Made by a program: the position numbers and the translations under genes. The notes under the pieces are model-generated. The model saw only the letters and a list, made by a program, of their open reading frames with translations. It was not told the origin of the DNA and ran no database searches. Positions 26,796 to 36,843 of a DNA stretch of 64,000 nucleotides are shown in pieces. Source of the DNA: Campylobacter concisus (GTDB lineage: Bacteria; Campylobacterota; Campylobacteria; Campylobacterales; Campylobacteraceae); contig NZ_PPAF01000026.1 of NCBI RefSeq assembly GCF_002913045.1, positions 62,001 to 126,000 on the forward strand, in the 5' to 3' direction. Positions within the stretch are counted from its first letter, which is position 1. Each line of letters starts with the position of its first letter.

Positions 26796-28598
26796 ATGGC
26801 GAAGAAATTTATCGATGTTATGGATACGACCTTTAGAGATGGCTTTCAGTCAGTTTATGGCGCTAGAGTGCTTATGAATGACTTTTTGCCTGCGCTTGAA
26901 GCAGCCAAAGAGGCTGGCATAGAGCATTTTGAATTTGGTGGCGGAGCGAGATTTCAAAGCCTTTATTTTTACCTAAATGAAGATGCTTTTGCGATGATGG
27001 ATAAATTTAGAAGCATCGTAGGACCAAAAGCAAATCTTCAAACCCTAAGTAGGGGCGTAAATACCGTCACACTTGATACTGGCAGCCGTGAGCTAATCGA
27101 CCTTCACGCAAAACTTTTCAAAAAACATGGAACCACCACCATCAGAAATTTTGACGCACTAAATGACGTTGAAAATTTAAAATATTCAGGCGAGAGGATC
27201 GCTCATCACGGACTAAAACACGAAGTTGTTGTTACGATGATGGATTTGCCTAGTGGCTGTGTGGGAGCTCATGATGTTAAATTTTATGAGAAAATTTTAA
27301 GAGAAATTTTAGATGCAAATATCCCTTATCACAGCGTTTGCTTTAAAGACGCAAGTGGTACAAGTAGCCCGCAAAAGGTCTATGAAACCATAAAAATGGC
27401 TAGAAAGCTACTTCCAGAAAAAACTCATATCAGACTTCATACACATGAAACTGCAGGCGTAAGTGTGGCTTGCTATCTTGCAGCGCTTGAAGCCGGCGTT
27501 GATGGCATAGATCTAGCCGCAAGCCCAGTAAGTGGTGGTACAAGTCAGCCAGATATCTTAACTATGCTTCATGCAGTAAAAGGCAAAAACTACGATCTTG
27601 GCGGACTTGACGTGGAGAAAATTTTAAAATACGAAAGCGTTTTGAATGATTGCTTAAAAGAGTATTTCTTACCACCTGAAGCCGTGCAAGTAAGCCCGCT
27701 CATACCATTTTCACCAATGCCAGGTGGCGCACTCACTGCAAATACCCAGATGATGAGAGATAATAATATCTTAGATAAATTCCCAGAGGTCATCCTTGCT
27801 ATGCGCGAGGTGGTGCAAAAGGGTGGATACGGCACTTCAGTGACCCCTGTTAGCCAGTTTTACTTCCAACAAGCGTTTAATAATGTAATGTTTGGCAAGT
27901 GGAAAAAGATCGCTGAGGGATATGGCAAAATGGTGCTTGGCTACTTTGGCAAGACCCCAGTTACGCCTGATCAAGAGATCATCAAGCTTGCAAGCGAGCA
28001 ACTAGGCTTAAAACCAACTACAAAACACGCAGTTGATATAGCAGATAAAGACGAGAGTAAGTCGCTTGCACACGTAAAAGAAATTTTAAAACAAAATAAG
28101 ATCAAAGTCACCGAAGAAAATGTTTTTATAGCAGCAGCTTGTAAAGAAAAAGGCATCGCATTTTTAAAAGGCGAAGCAAAAGTAAATGTAAGAAAAGTAG
28201 ATCCAAACGCTAAGGCAAACGAGGGCAGACAAACTCAAAGTGGCAGATATAGTGTCGTCGTAAATGGTAGCCGCTACAATGTCGAAGTAAGCGAGGGCTT
28301 TAACGATAGCATCCAAGTAAAATCGATCACCGAAGTTGAAGGCAAGAGCGTAAAAAATGCTAAAAGTGCAGCAGCAGGCGCAACAGCAAATGATATCGTT
28401 GCTAGCTTACCGGGTGCTGTGCATAAAATTTTAGTAAGTCCTGGCGATCAAGTCAAAAAAGGGCAAGCTGTAGTCGTGCTTGAAGCAATGAAGATGGAGA
28501 TAGAGGTCAAAGCCCCAAAAGATGGTGTGATAGGCTCTATTGAAGTTAGCAAAGGTCAAAGTGTCGCGAACAATCAAGTGGTGGCTAAATTTAAATAA
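26796..28598 (+). CDS. pycB: biotin-containing pyruvate/oxaloacetate carboxylase subunit B
   Basis: Carboxyltransferase plus biotin carrier domain in one 600-residue protein; it is subunit B of a two-part pyruvate carboxylase, or the alpha subunit of a decarboxylase. The barrel begins TTFRDGFQSVYGARV (about residues 10-24), with metal-site HLHTHET. The C-terminal biotin lysine is in EAMKMEIEV. I chose the ATG with GAGGTGGG eight bases upstream; an earlier ATG adds a hydrophobic-poor stretch with no family match. The biotin carboxylase partner is not here. In Campylobacter pycB is next to pckA, which favours the anaplerotic carboxylase. Confidence 0.9.
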   Translation: MAKKFIDVMDTTFRDGFQSVYGARVLMNDFLPALEAAKEAGIEHFEFGGGARFQSLYFYLNEDAFAMMDKFRSIVGPKANLQTLSRGVNTVTLDTGSRELIDLHAKLFKKHGTTTIRNFDALNDVENLKYSGERIAHHGLKHEVVVTMMDLPSGCVGAHDVKFYEKILREILDANIPYHSVCFKDASGTSSPQKVYETIKMARKLLPEKTHIRLHTHETAGVSVACYLAALEAGVDGIDLAASPVSGGTSQPDILTMLHAVKGKNYDLGGLDVEKILKYESVLNDCLKEYFLPPEAVQVSPLIPFSPMPGGALTANTQMMRDNNILDKFPEVILAMREVVQKGGYGTSVTPVSQFYFQQAFNNVMFGKWKKIAEGYGKMVLGYFGKTPVTPDQEIIKLASEQLGLKPTTKHAVDIADKDESKSLAHVKEILKQNKIKVTEENVFIAAACKEKGIAFLKGEAKVNVRKVDPNAKANEGRQTQSGRYSVVVNGSRYNVEVSEGFNDSIQVKSITEVEGKSVKNAKSAAAGATANDIVASLPGAVHKILVSPGDQVKKGQAVVVLEAMKMEIEVKAPKDGVIGSIEVSKGQSVANNQVVAKFK

Positions 28599-28701
28599 AT
28601 TTGCCCATTTTAAAAAGAGAGTGTTAAGCGAAATTTGATTAACATTTTGATGACTTTTAGGTCAGAATTTATAAAAAATGAAAATTTTAAAAGGAAATAA
28701 C

Positions 28702-30279
28702 ATGATAAACAAACTAGACGAACTAGGTCTAAAAGAGATCAAAAAGATAAATCACAATCTAAGCTACGACGAGCTTTTTGAGCTTGAAAAGGCAAACAAC
28801 GAAGGCAGGGTTTCAAGCAACGGCACATTTATGGTTGATATGGGAATTTTTACTGGAAGAAGCCCAAAAGATAAGTATTTCGTCAAGCAAGATCCAAGCC
28901 AAAAATACATCGCTTGGGGTAAGATAAATCAGCCTATCACAAAAGAGCTTTTTGATAAACTTCTTAAAAAAGCAAAAGAGCAACTAAGTGGTAAAGAAAT
29001 TTTTATCCAAGATGCATTTTGCGGAGCCAGCAAAAAGAGTAAAAAATCAGTTCGTTTTGTCACAGAAGTAGCGTGGCAAGCACACTTTGTAAAAAATATG
29101 TTCATCCGTCCAAGCAAGGAAGAGCTAGCTAACTTTGAGCCTGATTTTGTAGTATATAACGCTTGTAAAACAAAAAATGAAGATTATAAGGCTGATGGGC
29201 TACATTCAGAGGTCTTTGTCATCTTTAACGTCGAAGAAAATGTTGCAGTAATAGGTGGTACATGGTACGGCGGTGAAATGAAAAAAGGCATTTTTTCTAT
29301 GATGAACTATTGGCTGCCACTTGAGGGTAAGCTAAGCATGCACTGCTCTGCAAACGTAGGCGAGAAGGGCGATACAGCGCTATTTTTTGGCCTATCTGGC
29401 ACTGGTAAAACGACACTTTCAACTGATCCAAAACGCAAACTAATAGGTGATGATGAGCACGGCTGGGACGATGATGGCGTATTTAACTTTGAGGGTGGCT
29501 GCTACGCAAAATGTATAAACCTCGATCCAAGTAGCGAACCAGAAATTTATGCAGCGATCAGGTGTGATGCGCTACTTGAAAACGTTGTAGCTGACGAAAA
29601 TGGCGTAGTTGATTACAAAGACGGCTCAAAGACTGAAAATACGCGTGTAAGCTATCCGATCTATCACATCGACAATTACGAGCCAAGCTCAAGTGCCGGC
29701 CATCCAAAAAATATCATCTTTTTAAGTGCTGACGCTTTTGGCGTGCTTCCTCCAGTTGCAAAGCTCACAAAAGAGCAGGCGATGTATTATTTCCTAAGTG
29801 GTTATACAGCAAAAGTTGCTGGCACAGAGCGCGGTATAACTGAGCCAGTCGCTACTTTTAGCGCTTGCTTTGGCGAGCCATTTATGCCACTTCACCCAAC
29901 TGTCTATGCAAAACTACTAGGCGAGAAGATCGATAAACACGGCGTTAATGTCTATCTTGTAAATACAGGCTGGAGCGGTGGTGCTTACGGCGTTGGTAAA
30001 CGTATGAGCATAAAAGCAACTCGTGCTTGCATAAACGCGATCCTTGATGGCAGCATCACAAAATGCGAATTTGAAAATTTTGATAAATTTAACTTTGCTA
30101 TACCAAAAGAGCTTGATGGTGTCGAGACAAAACTGCTAAATCCTATAAACACATGGACGCATCCAGCTGAGTATAACGCTTCACGTGATAAGCTCGCTAA
30201 AATGTTTGTTGAAAATTTCAAACGTTACGAAGATGTAAAAGAGGGCGTTGAATACGCTAAAGCTGGACCAAAAGCTTAA
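28702..30279 (+). CDS. pckA: phosphoenolpyruvate carboxykinase (ATP)
   Basis: Converts oxaloacetate to PEP with ATP, the gluconeogenic step that follows pycB. At 525 residues it has ATP-type motifs: TGRSPKDKY near residue 44, [15 protein letters not shown], and the kinase-1a loop [11 protein letters not shown], then GDDEHGW. The chosen ATG (MINKLDELG) has AAAAGGAA eight bases upstream. A perfect hairpin follows the stop. Confidence 0.96.
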   Translation: MINKLDELGLKEIKKINHNLSYDELFELEKANNEGRVSSNGTFMVDMGIFTGRSPKDKYFVKQDPSQKYIAWGKINQPITKELFDKLLKKAKEQLSGKEIFIQDAFCGASKKSKKSVRFVTEVAWQAHFVKNMFIRPSKEELANFEPDFVVYNACKTKNEDYKADGLHSEVFVIFNVEENVAVIGGTWYGGEMKKGIFSMMNYWLPLEGKLSMHCSANVGEKGDTALFFGLSGTGKTTLSTDPKRKLIGDDEHGWDDDGVFNFEGGCYAKCINLDPSSEPEIYAAIRCDALLENVVADENGVVDYKDGSKTENTRVSYPIYHIDNYEPSSSAGHPKNIIFLSADAFGVLPPVAKLTKEQAMYYFLSGYTAKVAGTERGITEPVATFSACFGEPFMPLHPTVYAKLLGEKIDKHGVNVYLVNTGWSGGAYGVGKRMSIKATRACINAILDGSITKCEFENFDKFNFAIPKELDGVETKLLNPINTWTHPAEYNASRDKLAKMFVENFKRYEDVKEGVEYAKAGPKA

Positions 30280-30285
30280 TTTATA

Positions 30286-30313
30286 TAGCCTTGCAAAGCT
30301 TCTTGCAAGGCTA
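30286..30313 (+). terminator. pckA terminator
   Basis: TAGCCTTGCAA pairs with TTGCAAGGCTA (11 bases, six-base loop AGCTTC), seven bases after the pckA stop. The following GTCTTGTTAG is a weak U-run. Confidence 0.65.
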
Positions 30314-30598
30314 GTCTTGTTAGTTGATATTTTTGATATGACTAAATTTAAAGTATCTATTTTCTAAATTCCAAGCTCAAGTATTACATTTGTAAATTTA
30401 TTCTAGTAAGTAACAAAATATTGGGTATTGCCAAATATATGAGTTGCTAATAAAATTTTTCCTATTACACTTAGCTCCTAGTTTTTCTTTTTGTGCTTGA
30501 ACCAGTTATCAAATATTGTTTATTGTGTTATTTTCTAAAAATTTTTATAGGTTTGAGGAGGAGATAGATCGCATAAATTTAGGGTAAAAAGAAAAAAT
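30314..30598. other. AT-rich spacer without a recognisable gene
   Basis: Between the pckA terminator and the symporter terminator lie about 285 bases rich in A and T. I see no start-supported reading frame, tRNA or further repeat here. Both genes converge, so it is likely spacer. Confidence 0.6.
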
Positions 30599-30616
30599 AA
30601 GGGCAAAGTTGCCCTT
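30586..30616 (-). terminator. terminator of the dicarboxylate symporter
   Basis: AAGGGCAA and TTGCCCTT form an eight-base stem with a two-base AG centre (30599-30616). On the minus strand a U-rich run follows (complement of AAAAAGAAAAAAT). It lies 18 bases after the symporter stop. Confidence 0.85.
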
Positions 30617-30633
30617 ATAGTTATAAATGTATA

Positions 30634-31989
30634 TTATGAGTGAAAGTGAAATTCCTCTGGATGATCTAGTGCGTATCTAAATTTATCCATATCGACTTTT
30701 TTATCCCAGATAGATACGATCATGCAGCCAACAGCGTTACCGCAGAGATTACCAACAGCACGCATTTCTGACATAAATTTATCAACGCCAAGTAGTACAG
30801 CTACGGTGACGACTGGTATGCCAGTGCTTGGAAGTGCGCTTAGTGTTCCAGCAAGGACGACAAAGCCTGAACCTGTCACGCCAACAGCACCTTTGCTTGT
30901 GATCATTAGTACGATTAGTATACTTATTAGATGCTCAAAACTTAGCGGGATGTTAAATGCTTGAGCTAGGAAAATAACGCTTAAACTTAGATAGATGTTG
31001 GTGCAGTCAAGATTAAATGAGTAGCCAGTTGGAATGATAAGACCAACAGCGCCTCTATTTATACCAGCTGATTCTAGTTTTTGCATAAGTGGCGCGAGAG
31101 CTGTTTCGCTCGAGCTTGTCGCAAATACTACCAATACCTCTTTTGATATAAAACGCATAAATTTAAAGACATTGATTTTCGCAAAATAGCAGATAACGCC
31201 AAGCACCACAAAGATAAAAAAGCAGCTCGCAAGTGCCATAACAACCAAAAGCTCCATCATGCCAAGAAGCGTTCCGATACCAAATTTGCCGATTAGATAA
31301 GCCATAGCTGAAAATGCAGCCACTGGGCTAAAGAGCATAAGCCAGCTAAGAAGTTTCAAGACATAGTGCTGGATAAATTCAAGTGGCTTTAGGCAAGCTT
31401 GTTTTTTATCATGAGCTAGCAGCGAAAGCACGATAGCAACGATAATAGCCATAAAAAGTACTTGAAGTGTGTTTGATTTTATAAATGGATCAAGTATATG
31501 CACGTATGGGAAAATGTCATCTACTGGCACAGCACCTCTTAAAAGATGAAGTGTATGTGCTACAAATCCGCTATTTGCGTCCATATTTGCAGCTTGAGAT
31601 GTAAATTTAGCTACGCTTGAGGCATCAAGCTGAGTGTAGTCAAGATTCATGCCATGTCCTGGACGAAGTGTCTCACCAAAGATGATACCAACAGCAAGCG
31701 CAAGTGTGCTAACTATCTCAAAATAGATAAATGCCTTTAATCCAATAGATCCAAGATCTTTTAAACTCTCAAGCCCAACGATACCTGAAACGATCGTTAA
31801 AAAGATAATAGGGCCAATTAAAATTTTAAGTGCTTTTATAAAATAATCAATACCTGGTTTGCTTGCTATACCAAGCTCAGGTGCAACCATGCCAACGATA
31901 ACGCCACCAACAATACCGATCACAACCCAAAAGGCAAGATTGGTAAATAATCTTACAGCAAGATTTCCTTGCTTTTTAGCATTATTCAT
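30634..31989 (-). CDS. dicarboxylate/amino acid:cation symporter (DAACS)
   Basis: 451-residue symporter of the DctA/GltP family that uses Na+ or H+ to import C4-dicarboxylates or acidic amino acids. Family signatures are SSSETALAPLMQKLE (the serine-rich hairpin) and GYSFNLDCTNIYLS, close to the NMDGT motif in other members but with LDCTN. GVTGSGFVVLAGTLS follows. About eight spans plus two hairpins are expected. AAGGGG precedes the ATG. It lies beside pckA and pycB, in keeping with C4 metabolism. Confidence 0.88.
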   Translation of the reverse strand: MNNAKKQGNLAVRLFTNLAFWVVIGIVGGVIVGMVAPELGIASKPGIDYFIKALKILIGPIIFLTIVSGIVGLESLKDLGSIGLKAFIYFEIVSTLALAVGIIFGETLRPGHGMNLDYTQLDASSVAKFTSQAANMDANSGFVAHTLHLLRGAVPVDDIFPYVHILDPFIKSNTLQVLFMAIIVAIVLSLLAHDKKQACLKPLEFIQHYVLKLLSWLMLFSPVAAFSAMAYLIGKFGIGTLLGMMELLVVMALASCFFIFVVLGVICYFAKINVFKFMRFISKEVLVVFATSSSETALAPLMQKLESAGINRGAVGLIIPTGYSFNLDCTNIYLSLSVIFLAQAFNIPLSFEHLISILIVLMITSKGAVGVTGSGFVVLAGTLSALPSTGIPVVTVAVLLGVDKFMSEMRAVGNLCGNAVGCMIVSIWDKKVDMDKFRYALDHPEEFHFHS

Positions 31990-32001
31990 AAATTTTCCCC
32001 T

Positions 32002-32496
32002 TTATAGGCTTTCTCTGATCTTAGCAGAGATAATCTTATCGCCTTGTCTTATAGCGTCAAGCACCTTTAGGCTCTCATCATCAACGCATTTTCCAAAGAC
32101 TGTATGCACGCCGTCAAGATGAGGTTGTTTGCTGTGACAGATGAAAAACTGTGATCCGCCAGTATCACGCCCTGCATGAGCCATACTTAGGCTACCGCGC
32201 TCGTGCTTTACCCCTTGCTTATCGCATTCGCATTTTATTCTCCAGCCAGGACCGCCCGTGCCTGTGCCATTTGGGCAGCCGCCTTGGATGACAAAATTTG
32301 GTATAACTCTGTGAAAATTTAGACCATTATAAAAGCCTGATTTTATCAAATGGACAAAATTTGCGACAGCTTGTGGAGTTTCTTCGGCAAAAAGTTCAAG
32401 TCTGATCTCGCCTTTGTCTGTCTCTAAAACTGCAAATTTATCTTTTTTAAGCTCATCTAAATTTATATCATAAACTTTTAATTCATCAAAACGCAT
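32002..32496 (-). CDS. peptidyl-prolyl cis-trans isomerase, cyclophilin type
   Basis: Cytoplasmic cyclophilin of 164 residues, with no signal peptide. The active-site motif is [13 protein letters not shown], then [27 protein letters not shown] and [10 protein letters not shown], all classical. AAAGG precedes the ATG. The gene is 12 bases upstream of the symporter and 11 bases after yebC, so it may share a transcript with yebC. Confidence 0.94.
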   Translation of the reverse strand: MRFDELKVYDINLDELKKDKFAVLETDKGEIRLELFAEETPQAVANFVHLIKSGFYNGLNFHRVIPNFVIQGGCPNGTGTGGPGWRIKCECDKQGVKHERGSLSMAHAGRDTGGSQFFICHSKQPHLDGVHTVFGKCVDDESLKVLDAIRQGDKIISAKIRESL

Positions 32497-32507
32497 GTAT
32501 TTCCTTT

Positions 32508-33215
32508 TTATTCGATATTTGTATAAACTGCTTGAACGTCATCATCGTCTTCTAGCTTATCAAGAAGCCTCTCAACCTCAAGCATTTGCTCTTCGCTTAG
32601 ATTCACGGTTTGATTTGGTAAGTATTGAAGTGAAGCTTTTTTAACCACTAAATTTAGCTTTTCGATACCTTCATGAAGTGTGCCAAAATTTGCATAATCA
32701 CCGTATACAAATAGTGTCTCATCGTCAGCCTCGATATCGCTTAGACCATAATCTATTAGTTCAAGCTCGATCTCTTCGATATCTGCGCTTGGCTTTTCAA
32801 GCTCAAAAACACTCTTTCTTGTAAACATAAAGCTAAGGCTGCCACTTGGCAAAATTTCTCCACCATTTTTGCTAAATATCGCTTTAACATTGGCAACTGT
32901 TCTCGTTGGATTATCAGTCGCACACTCAACGATGATCTGCACGCCGTGAGCCGCTTTACCATCATAAAAAATAGTCTTAATATCGGCGCTATCTTTGCCA
33001 TTTGCTCTTTTTATGGCAGCGTCGATGTTATCTTTTGGCATATTTTCAGCTTTTGCTGCTGCGATAGCTGCGCGAAGTTTAGGGTTCATATCTGGATCAC
33101 AACCACCATCTTTTGCAGCTACTGTTATAGCTTTTGAAAGTTTTGGAAATACTTTGCTCATCTTATCCCATCTAGCTTCTTTTGCCGCTCTTCGGTACTC
33201 AAATGCTCGTCCCAT
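32508..33215 (-). CDS. YebC/PmpR family protein
   Basis: Conserved 235-residue YebC-type protein. Members have been described as transcription regulators and, more recently, as translation factors for proline stretches. It begins [23 protein letters not shown], with [27 protein letters not shown] following and the acidic C-terminus YTNIE. A good AAGGA site precedes the ATG. The family is certain. Confidence 0.93.
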   Translation of the reverse strand: MGRAFEYRRAAKEARWDKMSKVFPKLSKAITVAAKDGGCDPDMNPKLRAAIAAAKAENMPKDNIDAAIKRANGKDSADIKTIFYDGKAAHGVQIIVECATDNPTRTVANVKAIFSKNGGEILPSGSLSFMFTRKSVFELEKPSADIEEIELELIDYGLSDIEADDETLFVYGDYANFGTLHEGIEKLNLVVKKASLQYLPNQTVNLSEEQMLEVERLLDKLEDDDDVQAVYTNIE

Positions 33216-33353
33216 AAATATCCTTAAATAAATTTTTTACGGATTATAACTAAAAAAATTTTATACTTTTTTAAAACATTTTTAGTTTGCCTGCTAAAGC
33301 GCTTAATTTGTAAATTTGAAAATAATATTTGGTAAAAATTTAAGCTAAAGGCA

Positions 33354-33359
33354 TATAAT
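33354..33359 (+). promoter_or_regulatory. -10 box next to the GNAT start; possible leaderless transcript
   Basis: TATAAT ends seven bases before the ATG of the GNAT gene. A start of transcription 6-8 bases downstream of this box would fall at the ATG, giving a leaderless message. AAAGG at 33347-33351 is too far back for a standard ribosome site. Confidence 0.35.
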
Positions 33360-33366
33360 CATACAC

Positions 33367-33921
33367 ATGATAAAAAATGCTCAAAAACAAGATGCAAAAA
33401 TCTGCATAAAACTACTAAATTTAGCTATGGAGGACATCGCCTACAAGCTAAGTGGCTACGATGATCCTATTAAAAGTGATGAAATTTTAGAAATTTTTTT
33501 CAAAAGTGAGACAAATAGACTAAGCTATAAAAATGTCTTTGTTTATAAACATAACGAGGAAATTATCGCTGCTATGTGTGTATATTTTGGTGGCGACGCG
33601 GAACAACTTGATATAGAAATTTTGCAGCATTTAAAGGCGCTTGGCAAAGACGCCCAGGTAGAAAAAGAGTGTTTTGACGATGAGTTTTATATAGATAGTA
33701 TCGCTGTTGATGAAAATTTTAGAGGCCAAGGGCTTGCAAAAGAGCTCATAAGGTATTCATTTGTCAAGGCAAAAGAACTAGGGCATAAAAAGGTTTCATT
33801 AATAGTAGATACAAATAAGCCAAAAGTTCGTAAATTTTACGAGAGTTTGGGTTTTAAATTTAATGTCAAGAAAATTGTAAATTTACATGAATACGACCAT
33901 ATGATAAAGGAGATAATATGA
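33367..33921 (+). CDS. GNAT family N-acetyltransferase
   Basis: 184-residue GNAT acetyltransferase. Motif A is IAVDENFRGQGLAKELIRY (about residues 116-134), which holds the acetyl-CoA pyrophosphate loop RGQGLA. NKPKVRKFYESLGFKF follows as the C-terminal core. The substrate is unknown. Its stop overlaps the CopZ-like start by 4 bases, so it is the first gene of a copper-linked operon. Whether it acts in metal handling or merely shares the operon is open. Confidence 0.85.
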   Translation: MIKNAQKQDAKICIKLLNLAMEDIAYKLSGYDDPIKSDEILEIFFKSETNRLSYKNVFVYKHNEEIIAAMCVYFGGDAEQLDIEILQHLKALGKDAQVEKECFDDEFYIDSIAVDENFRGQGLAKELIRYSFVKAKELGHKKVSLIVDTNKPKVRKFYESLGFKFNVKKIVNLHEYDHMIKEII

Positions 33922-34121
33922 AAACATTTGAAGTAAACAATATCCACTGCCAAAACTGCGCAAACACTATAAAAAACGCACTTGAAGATGACTTTGGCGA
34001 GATAAAAGTCGATCTTAGCAAAGAGCCAAGACAAGTAAGCGTCGATATAAAAGATGGCGATGTAGAGAAATTTAAATCAGAAATGGCTGATCTTGGATTT
34101 GACGTTATAAAGGAGCTTTGA
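33918..34121 (+). CDS. copZ: CopZ-like copper chaperone (HMA domain)
   Basis: 67-residue heavy-metal-associated domain protein that should carry Cu(I) in the cytoplasm to CopA. The metal motif is IHCQNCA, with cysteines at 12 and 15, in the ferredoxin-like fold. GAGAT and ATATG give the start; it overlaps the GNAT end by 4 bases and ends one base before copA. It differs from textbook MxCxxC in having His in place of Met before the first cysteine. Confidence 0.88.
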   Translation: MKTFEVNNIHCQNCANTIKNALEDDFGEIKVDLSKEPRQVSVDIKDGDVEKFKSEMADLGFDVIKEL

Positions 34122-34122
34122 T

Positions 34123-36300
34123 ATGCCTTTAAAAGTCAAGCTAAATATAGCGGGAATGAGCTGCGTAAATTGCTCAAACGCTATCGAGAAAGTTTCTAAA
34201 AAGATAGATGGGGTGCTTGAAGCAAATGTAAATTTTGCAAATGCAAGCGGCGAATTTGTCCTAAAAGACGCTAGCGTGCGTGAAGTTTTAGAGCAAAAGA
34301 TAAAGAAGCTTGGCTATTTTGTGGCGACAAATATTGATGAATTTGAAGCCAAAAGAGACGAGCATATAACTGCGATCAGAAATAAATTTATATTTGCATT
34401 TCTAGCGAGCATGGTCATCATGGCGCTTGAGATGTTTGTAAGGCCTAGCGTGGTTGTAAATTTAGCCATTTTAGCGCTTGGCTTTTTGGTGCTAGCTTTT
34501 AGTGGCAAAGACTTCTTTGCTCACGCCATAGAGACTGTTAAAAACAAAAACTACGATATGAACGTGCTTGTAGCTCTTGGAAGCGGCAGTGCATTTTTAT
34601 ACTCGCTTTTTGTTGTGATCTTTTCAGATTTCATCCCAGATGATCTAAAAAATGTCTATGTCTCGGGCGCAGCGATGATAATAGCCTTTGTTTTGCTTGG
34701 CAAGTATCTTGAAGAGCGCTCAAAGGCAAAGGCAGGCGACTACCTAAAGACGCTACTTAAAATTTCGCCAAAGACCGCCTTTTTGGTCATGCCAGATGGA
34801 CATAGTAAAGAGGTAAATGTAAATGAGCTAAAAGTAGGCGACATCGTCATCGTAAAAAATGGCTACAACATTCCAAGTGATGGCGTGATAGTTCAAGGTG
34901 GCGCTGAGATAGATGCTTCTATGCTTACAGGAGAGAGCTTGCCAGTTTATAAAGAGGTGGGAGATGGCGTATTTGCCGGCACTCTAAACACAAATGGCTA
35001 CATAAGCGTCAAGGTGACAAAGAGCTCTTACGAGAGCTTGCTATCTCAAATTTTAAACCTACTAAGCGACGCTAGCTCTAAAAAGATGCCTATCGGACGG
35101 CTGGCTGACAAGATAGCAAACATCTTTGTGCCAAGTGTCGTGGCGATCTCAGTTCTTACATTTTTAATATGGATAATTTTTAGTGGAAATTTCGCCTATG
35201 CGATCTCTAGCGCGATCTGCGTTTTAATAATCTCATGTCCATGCGCTCTTGGACTTGCTACGCCAATAGCAATAGTAAGCTCGCTTGCACGTGGTGCAAA
35301 AGCTGGAATTTTAGTAAAAAATCCAGAAGTTTTAGAGCTAATAAAAGATGCTAAATTCGTAGCATTTGACAAAACAGGCACACTTAGTAAAGGGCAAATC
35401 AGCGTCAAAAGCTCAAATTTAAGCGAGCAAGATTTAGCTCTTATCGCTTCTGCTGAAAATTTAAGTGAGCATCTCATCTCAAAAGCTATCGTTAGATATG
35501 CAAAGCAAAAATGTATAGATTTACAAAAGCTAAATGGAAAATTTCAAAATGTTGTCGGGCAAGGCATCATCTATGAGGATGAGAATAATCAGATAATAAT
35601 CGGAAACGAAAAGCTGCTTTTGGCAAATGAAGTAAGTTTAAATCCGGATGAAAGTAGCGCTATAAAAGAGGCTACAAACGATGGAAGCGGCGTCATACTT
35701 TGTGCTATAAATAAAAAATTTGTTGGTTTTTTAACGCTTAGTGATGAGCTAAAAGACGAAGCGAGTGATGTTATAAATGAGCTTACAAGTCTAAATTTAC
35801 AAAGTGTGATCCTCTCAGGCGATGATGAGAAAGTAGTTGCAAGCATCGCTAAGAAGCTAAATGTGAGTAAATATCACGCAAATATGTTGCCTGAAGATAA
35901 ATTTAATGAGATAAAAGAGCTTGCAAGCCACGGTGGCGTTATCTTCGTCGGAGATGGCGTAAATGATTCACCATCGCTTAAAGAGGCAAGTGTTGGTATC
36001 GCTATGAACTCGGGCTCAGATATAGCAAAAGGTGCTGGAGATATCGTACTTGTTAAAAATGATTTGCATGGCGTAACTGGGCTAGTTAGACTAGCAAATG
36101 CTACTATGGCAAACATAAAAGAAAATTTATTTTGGGCGTTTATGTATAACGCGATTTGTATCCCAGTGGCTGCTGGTGTACTTTACCCGGTCTTTGGACT
36201 ACTTTTAAGCCCAGTTTATGGTTCAATGGCGATGTGTCTTAGCTCCGTTACTGTCGTTTTAAACGCACTTAGACTTAGATATCTACGACTTAAGGATTAA
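34123..36300 (+). CDS. copA: Cu+-exporting P-type ATPase
   Basis: P1B-1 ATPase that pumps Cu(I) out of the cytoplasm. 725 residues with one N-terminal HMA domain (GMSCVNC, C14 and C17), phosphatase motif TGES (269-272), the membrane CPC motif (C372, C374), aspartate phosphorylation DKTGTL (D416) and VGDGVNDSPSLKEA. The final membrane signatures YNAICIPVAAGVLYP and MAMCLSSVTVVLNALRL fit P1B-1. The nucleotide-domain SEHP motif reads SEHL (His450, Leu451). It follows copZ by one base and precedes the TorD-like gene by three bases. Confidence 0.94.
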   Translation: MPLKVKLNIAGMSCVNCSNAIEKVSKKIDGVLEANVNFANASGEFVLKDASVREVLEQKIKKLGYFVATNIDEFEAKRDEHITAIRNKFIFAFLASMVIMALEMFVRPSVVVNLAILALGFLVLAFSGKDFFAHAIETVKNKNYDMNVLVALGSGSAFLYSLFVVIFSDFIPDDLKNVYVSGAAMIIAFVLLGKYLEERSKAKAGDYLKTLLKISPKTAFLVMPDGHSKEVNVNELKVGDIVIVKNGYNIPSDGVIVQGGAEIDASMLTGESLPVYKEVGDGVFAGTLNTNGYISVKVTKSSYESLLSQILNLLSDASSKKMPIGRLADKIANIFVPSVVAISVLTFLIWIIFSGNFAYAISSAICVLIISCPCALGLATPIAIVSSLARGAKAGILVKNPEVLELIKDAKFVAFDKTGTLSKGQISVKSSNLSEQDLALIASAENLSEHLISKAIVRYAKQKCIDLQKLNGKFQNVVGQGIIYEDENNQIIIGNEKLLLANEVSLNPDESSAIKEATNDGSGVILCAINKKFVGFLTLSDELKDEASDVINELTSLNLQSVILSGDDEKVVASIAKKLNVSKYHANMLPEDKFNEIKELASHGGVIFVGDGVNDSPSLKEASVGIAMNSGSDIAKGAGDIVLVKNDLHGVTGLVRLANATMANIKENLFWAFMYNAICIPVAAGVLYPVFGLLLSPVYGSMAMCLSSVTVVLNALRLRYLRLKD

Positions 36301-36303
36301 AAT

Positions 36304-36843
36304 TTGAAACTTGGAGAACTTTATAGCGTTGTAGCGGCTGCGCTTGCTGCAAATTTTAGTGGCATTTTAGATGTTTCATCTTTTATGCGTATCAAAAAGA
36401 CAAATGCGTGGATAACGCAGACAAATAACGAAGCAAATAAAAAAGGTAACGAGCTTTATGCCAAATTTATCAAAGATGAAAGTAGTGCTGCTTTATGTGA
36501 CGATTTTGTCATTTTAAAGTCAAAATTTGAGGCAAGTTACTATTTTTCGTCTGCAAAAGATGATCTAGCTCAATTTTATAAAGCTATAAATTTTCAGCCA
36601 AAAATGGGTAAGGTTGATAGCATATCAAATCAGCTAATTTTAATAGCAAATATTTTAAAAAGTAAAGCATCTAAGGAGTCTATGAAGCTTCTTGCAGCTT
36701 TTAGTGTCTCATTTTTCTTGCCTTATGCTAAACAGCTTTCAAAAGATATACAAAAAGACGCAACTAGCAATTTTTATAAATCAATGGGATATTTTTTAGA
36801 GGATTTTTGCTTAGTTTTAGAAACTATTATTGGTAAGGCTTAG
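36304..36843 (+). CDS. probable TorD/DmsD-like cytoplasmic chaperone
   Basis: 179-residue, all-helical protein. FYKAINFQPKMGKVDSISN (about residues 88-106) resembles the TorD-type YxAFG-x-PPDH-x-x-x-E region, and FLPYAKQLSKDIQKD-x-x-x-NFYKSMGYF near the C-terminus resembles the WLPRF-x-FYRA-x-A region. TorD proteins guard molybdenum reductases such as TorA and DmsA before Tat export. The His and Glu of the family motif are replaced, so the assignment is tentative. The start is TTG, three bases after the copA stop, so it is read in the copper operon. Confidence 0.45.
   Translation: MKLGELYSVVAAALAANFSGILDVSSFMRIKKTNAWITQTNNEANKKGNELYAKFIKDESSAALCDDFVILKSKFEASYYFSSAKDDLAQFYKAINFQPKMGKVDSISNQLILIANILKSKASKESMKLLAAFSVSFFLPYAKQLSKDIQKDATSNFYKSMGYFLEDFCLVLETIIGKA

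Noticed and set aside
30314..30598. possible small gene between pckA and the dicarboxylate symporter
   Set aside because: A GGAGGAG motif near 30558 is followed at once by stop codons; no reading frame with a usable start was found.
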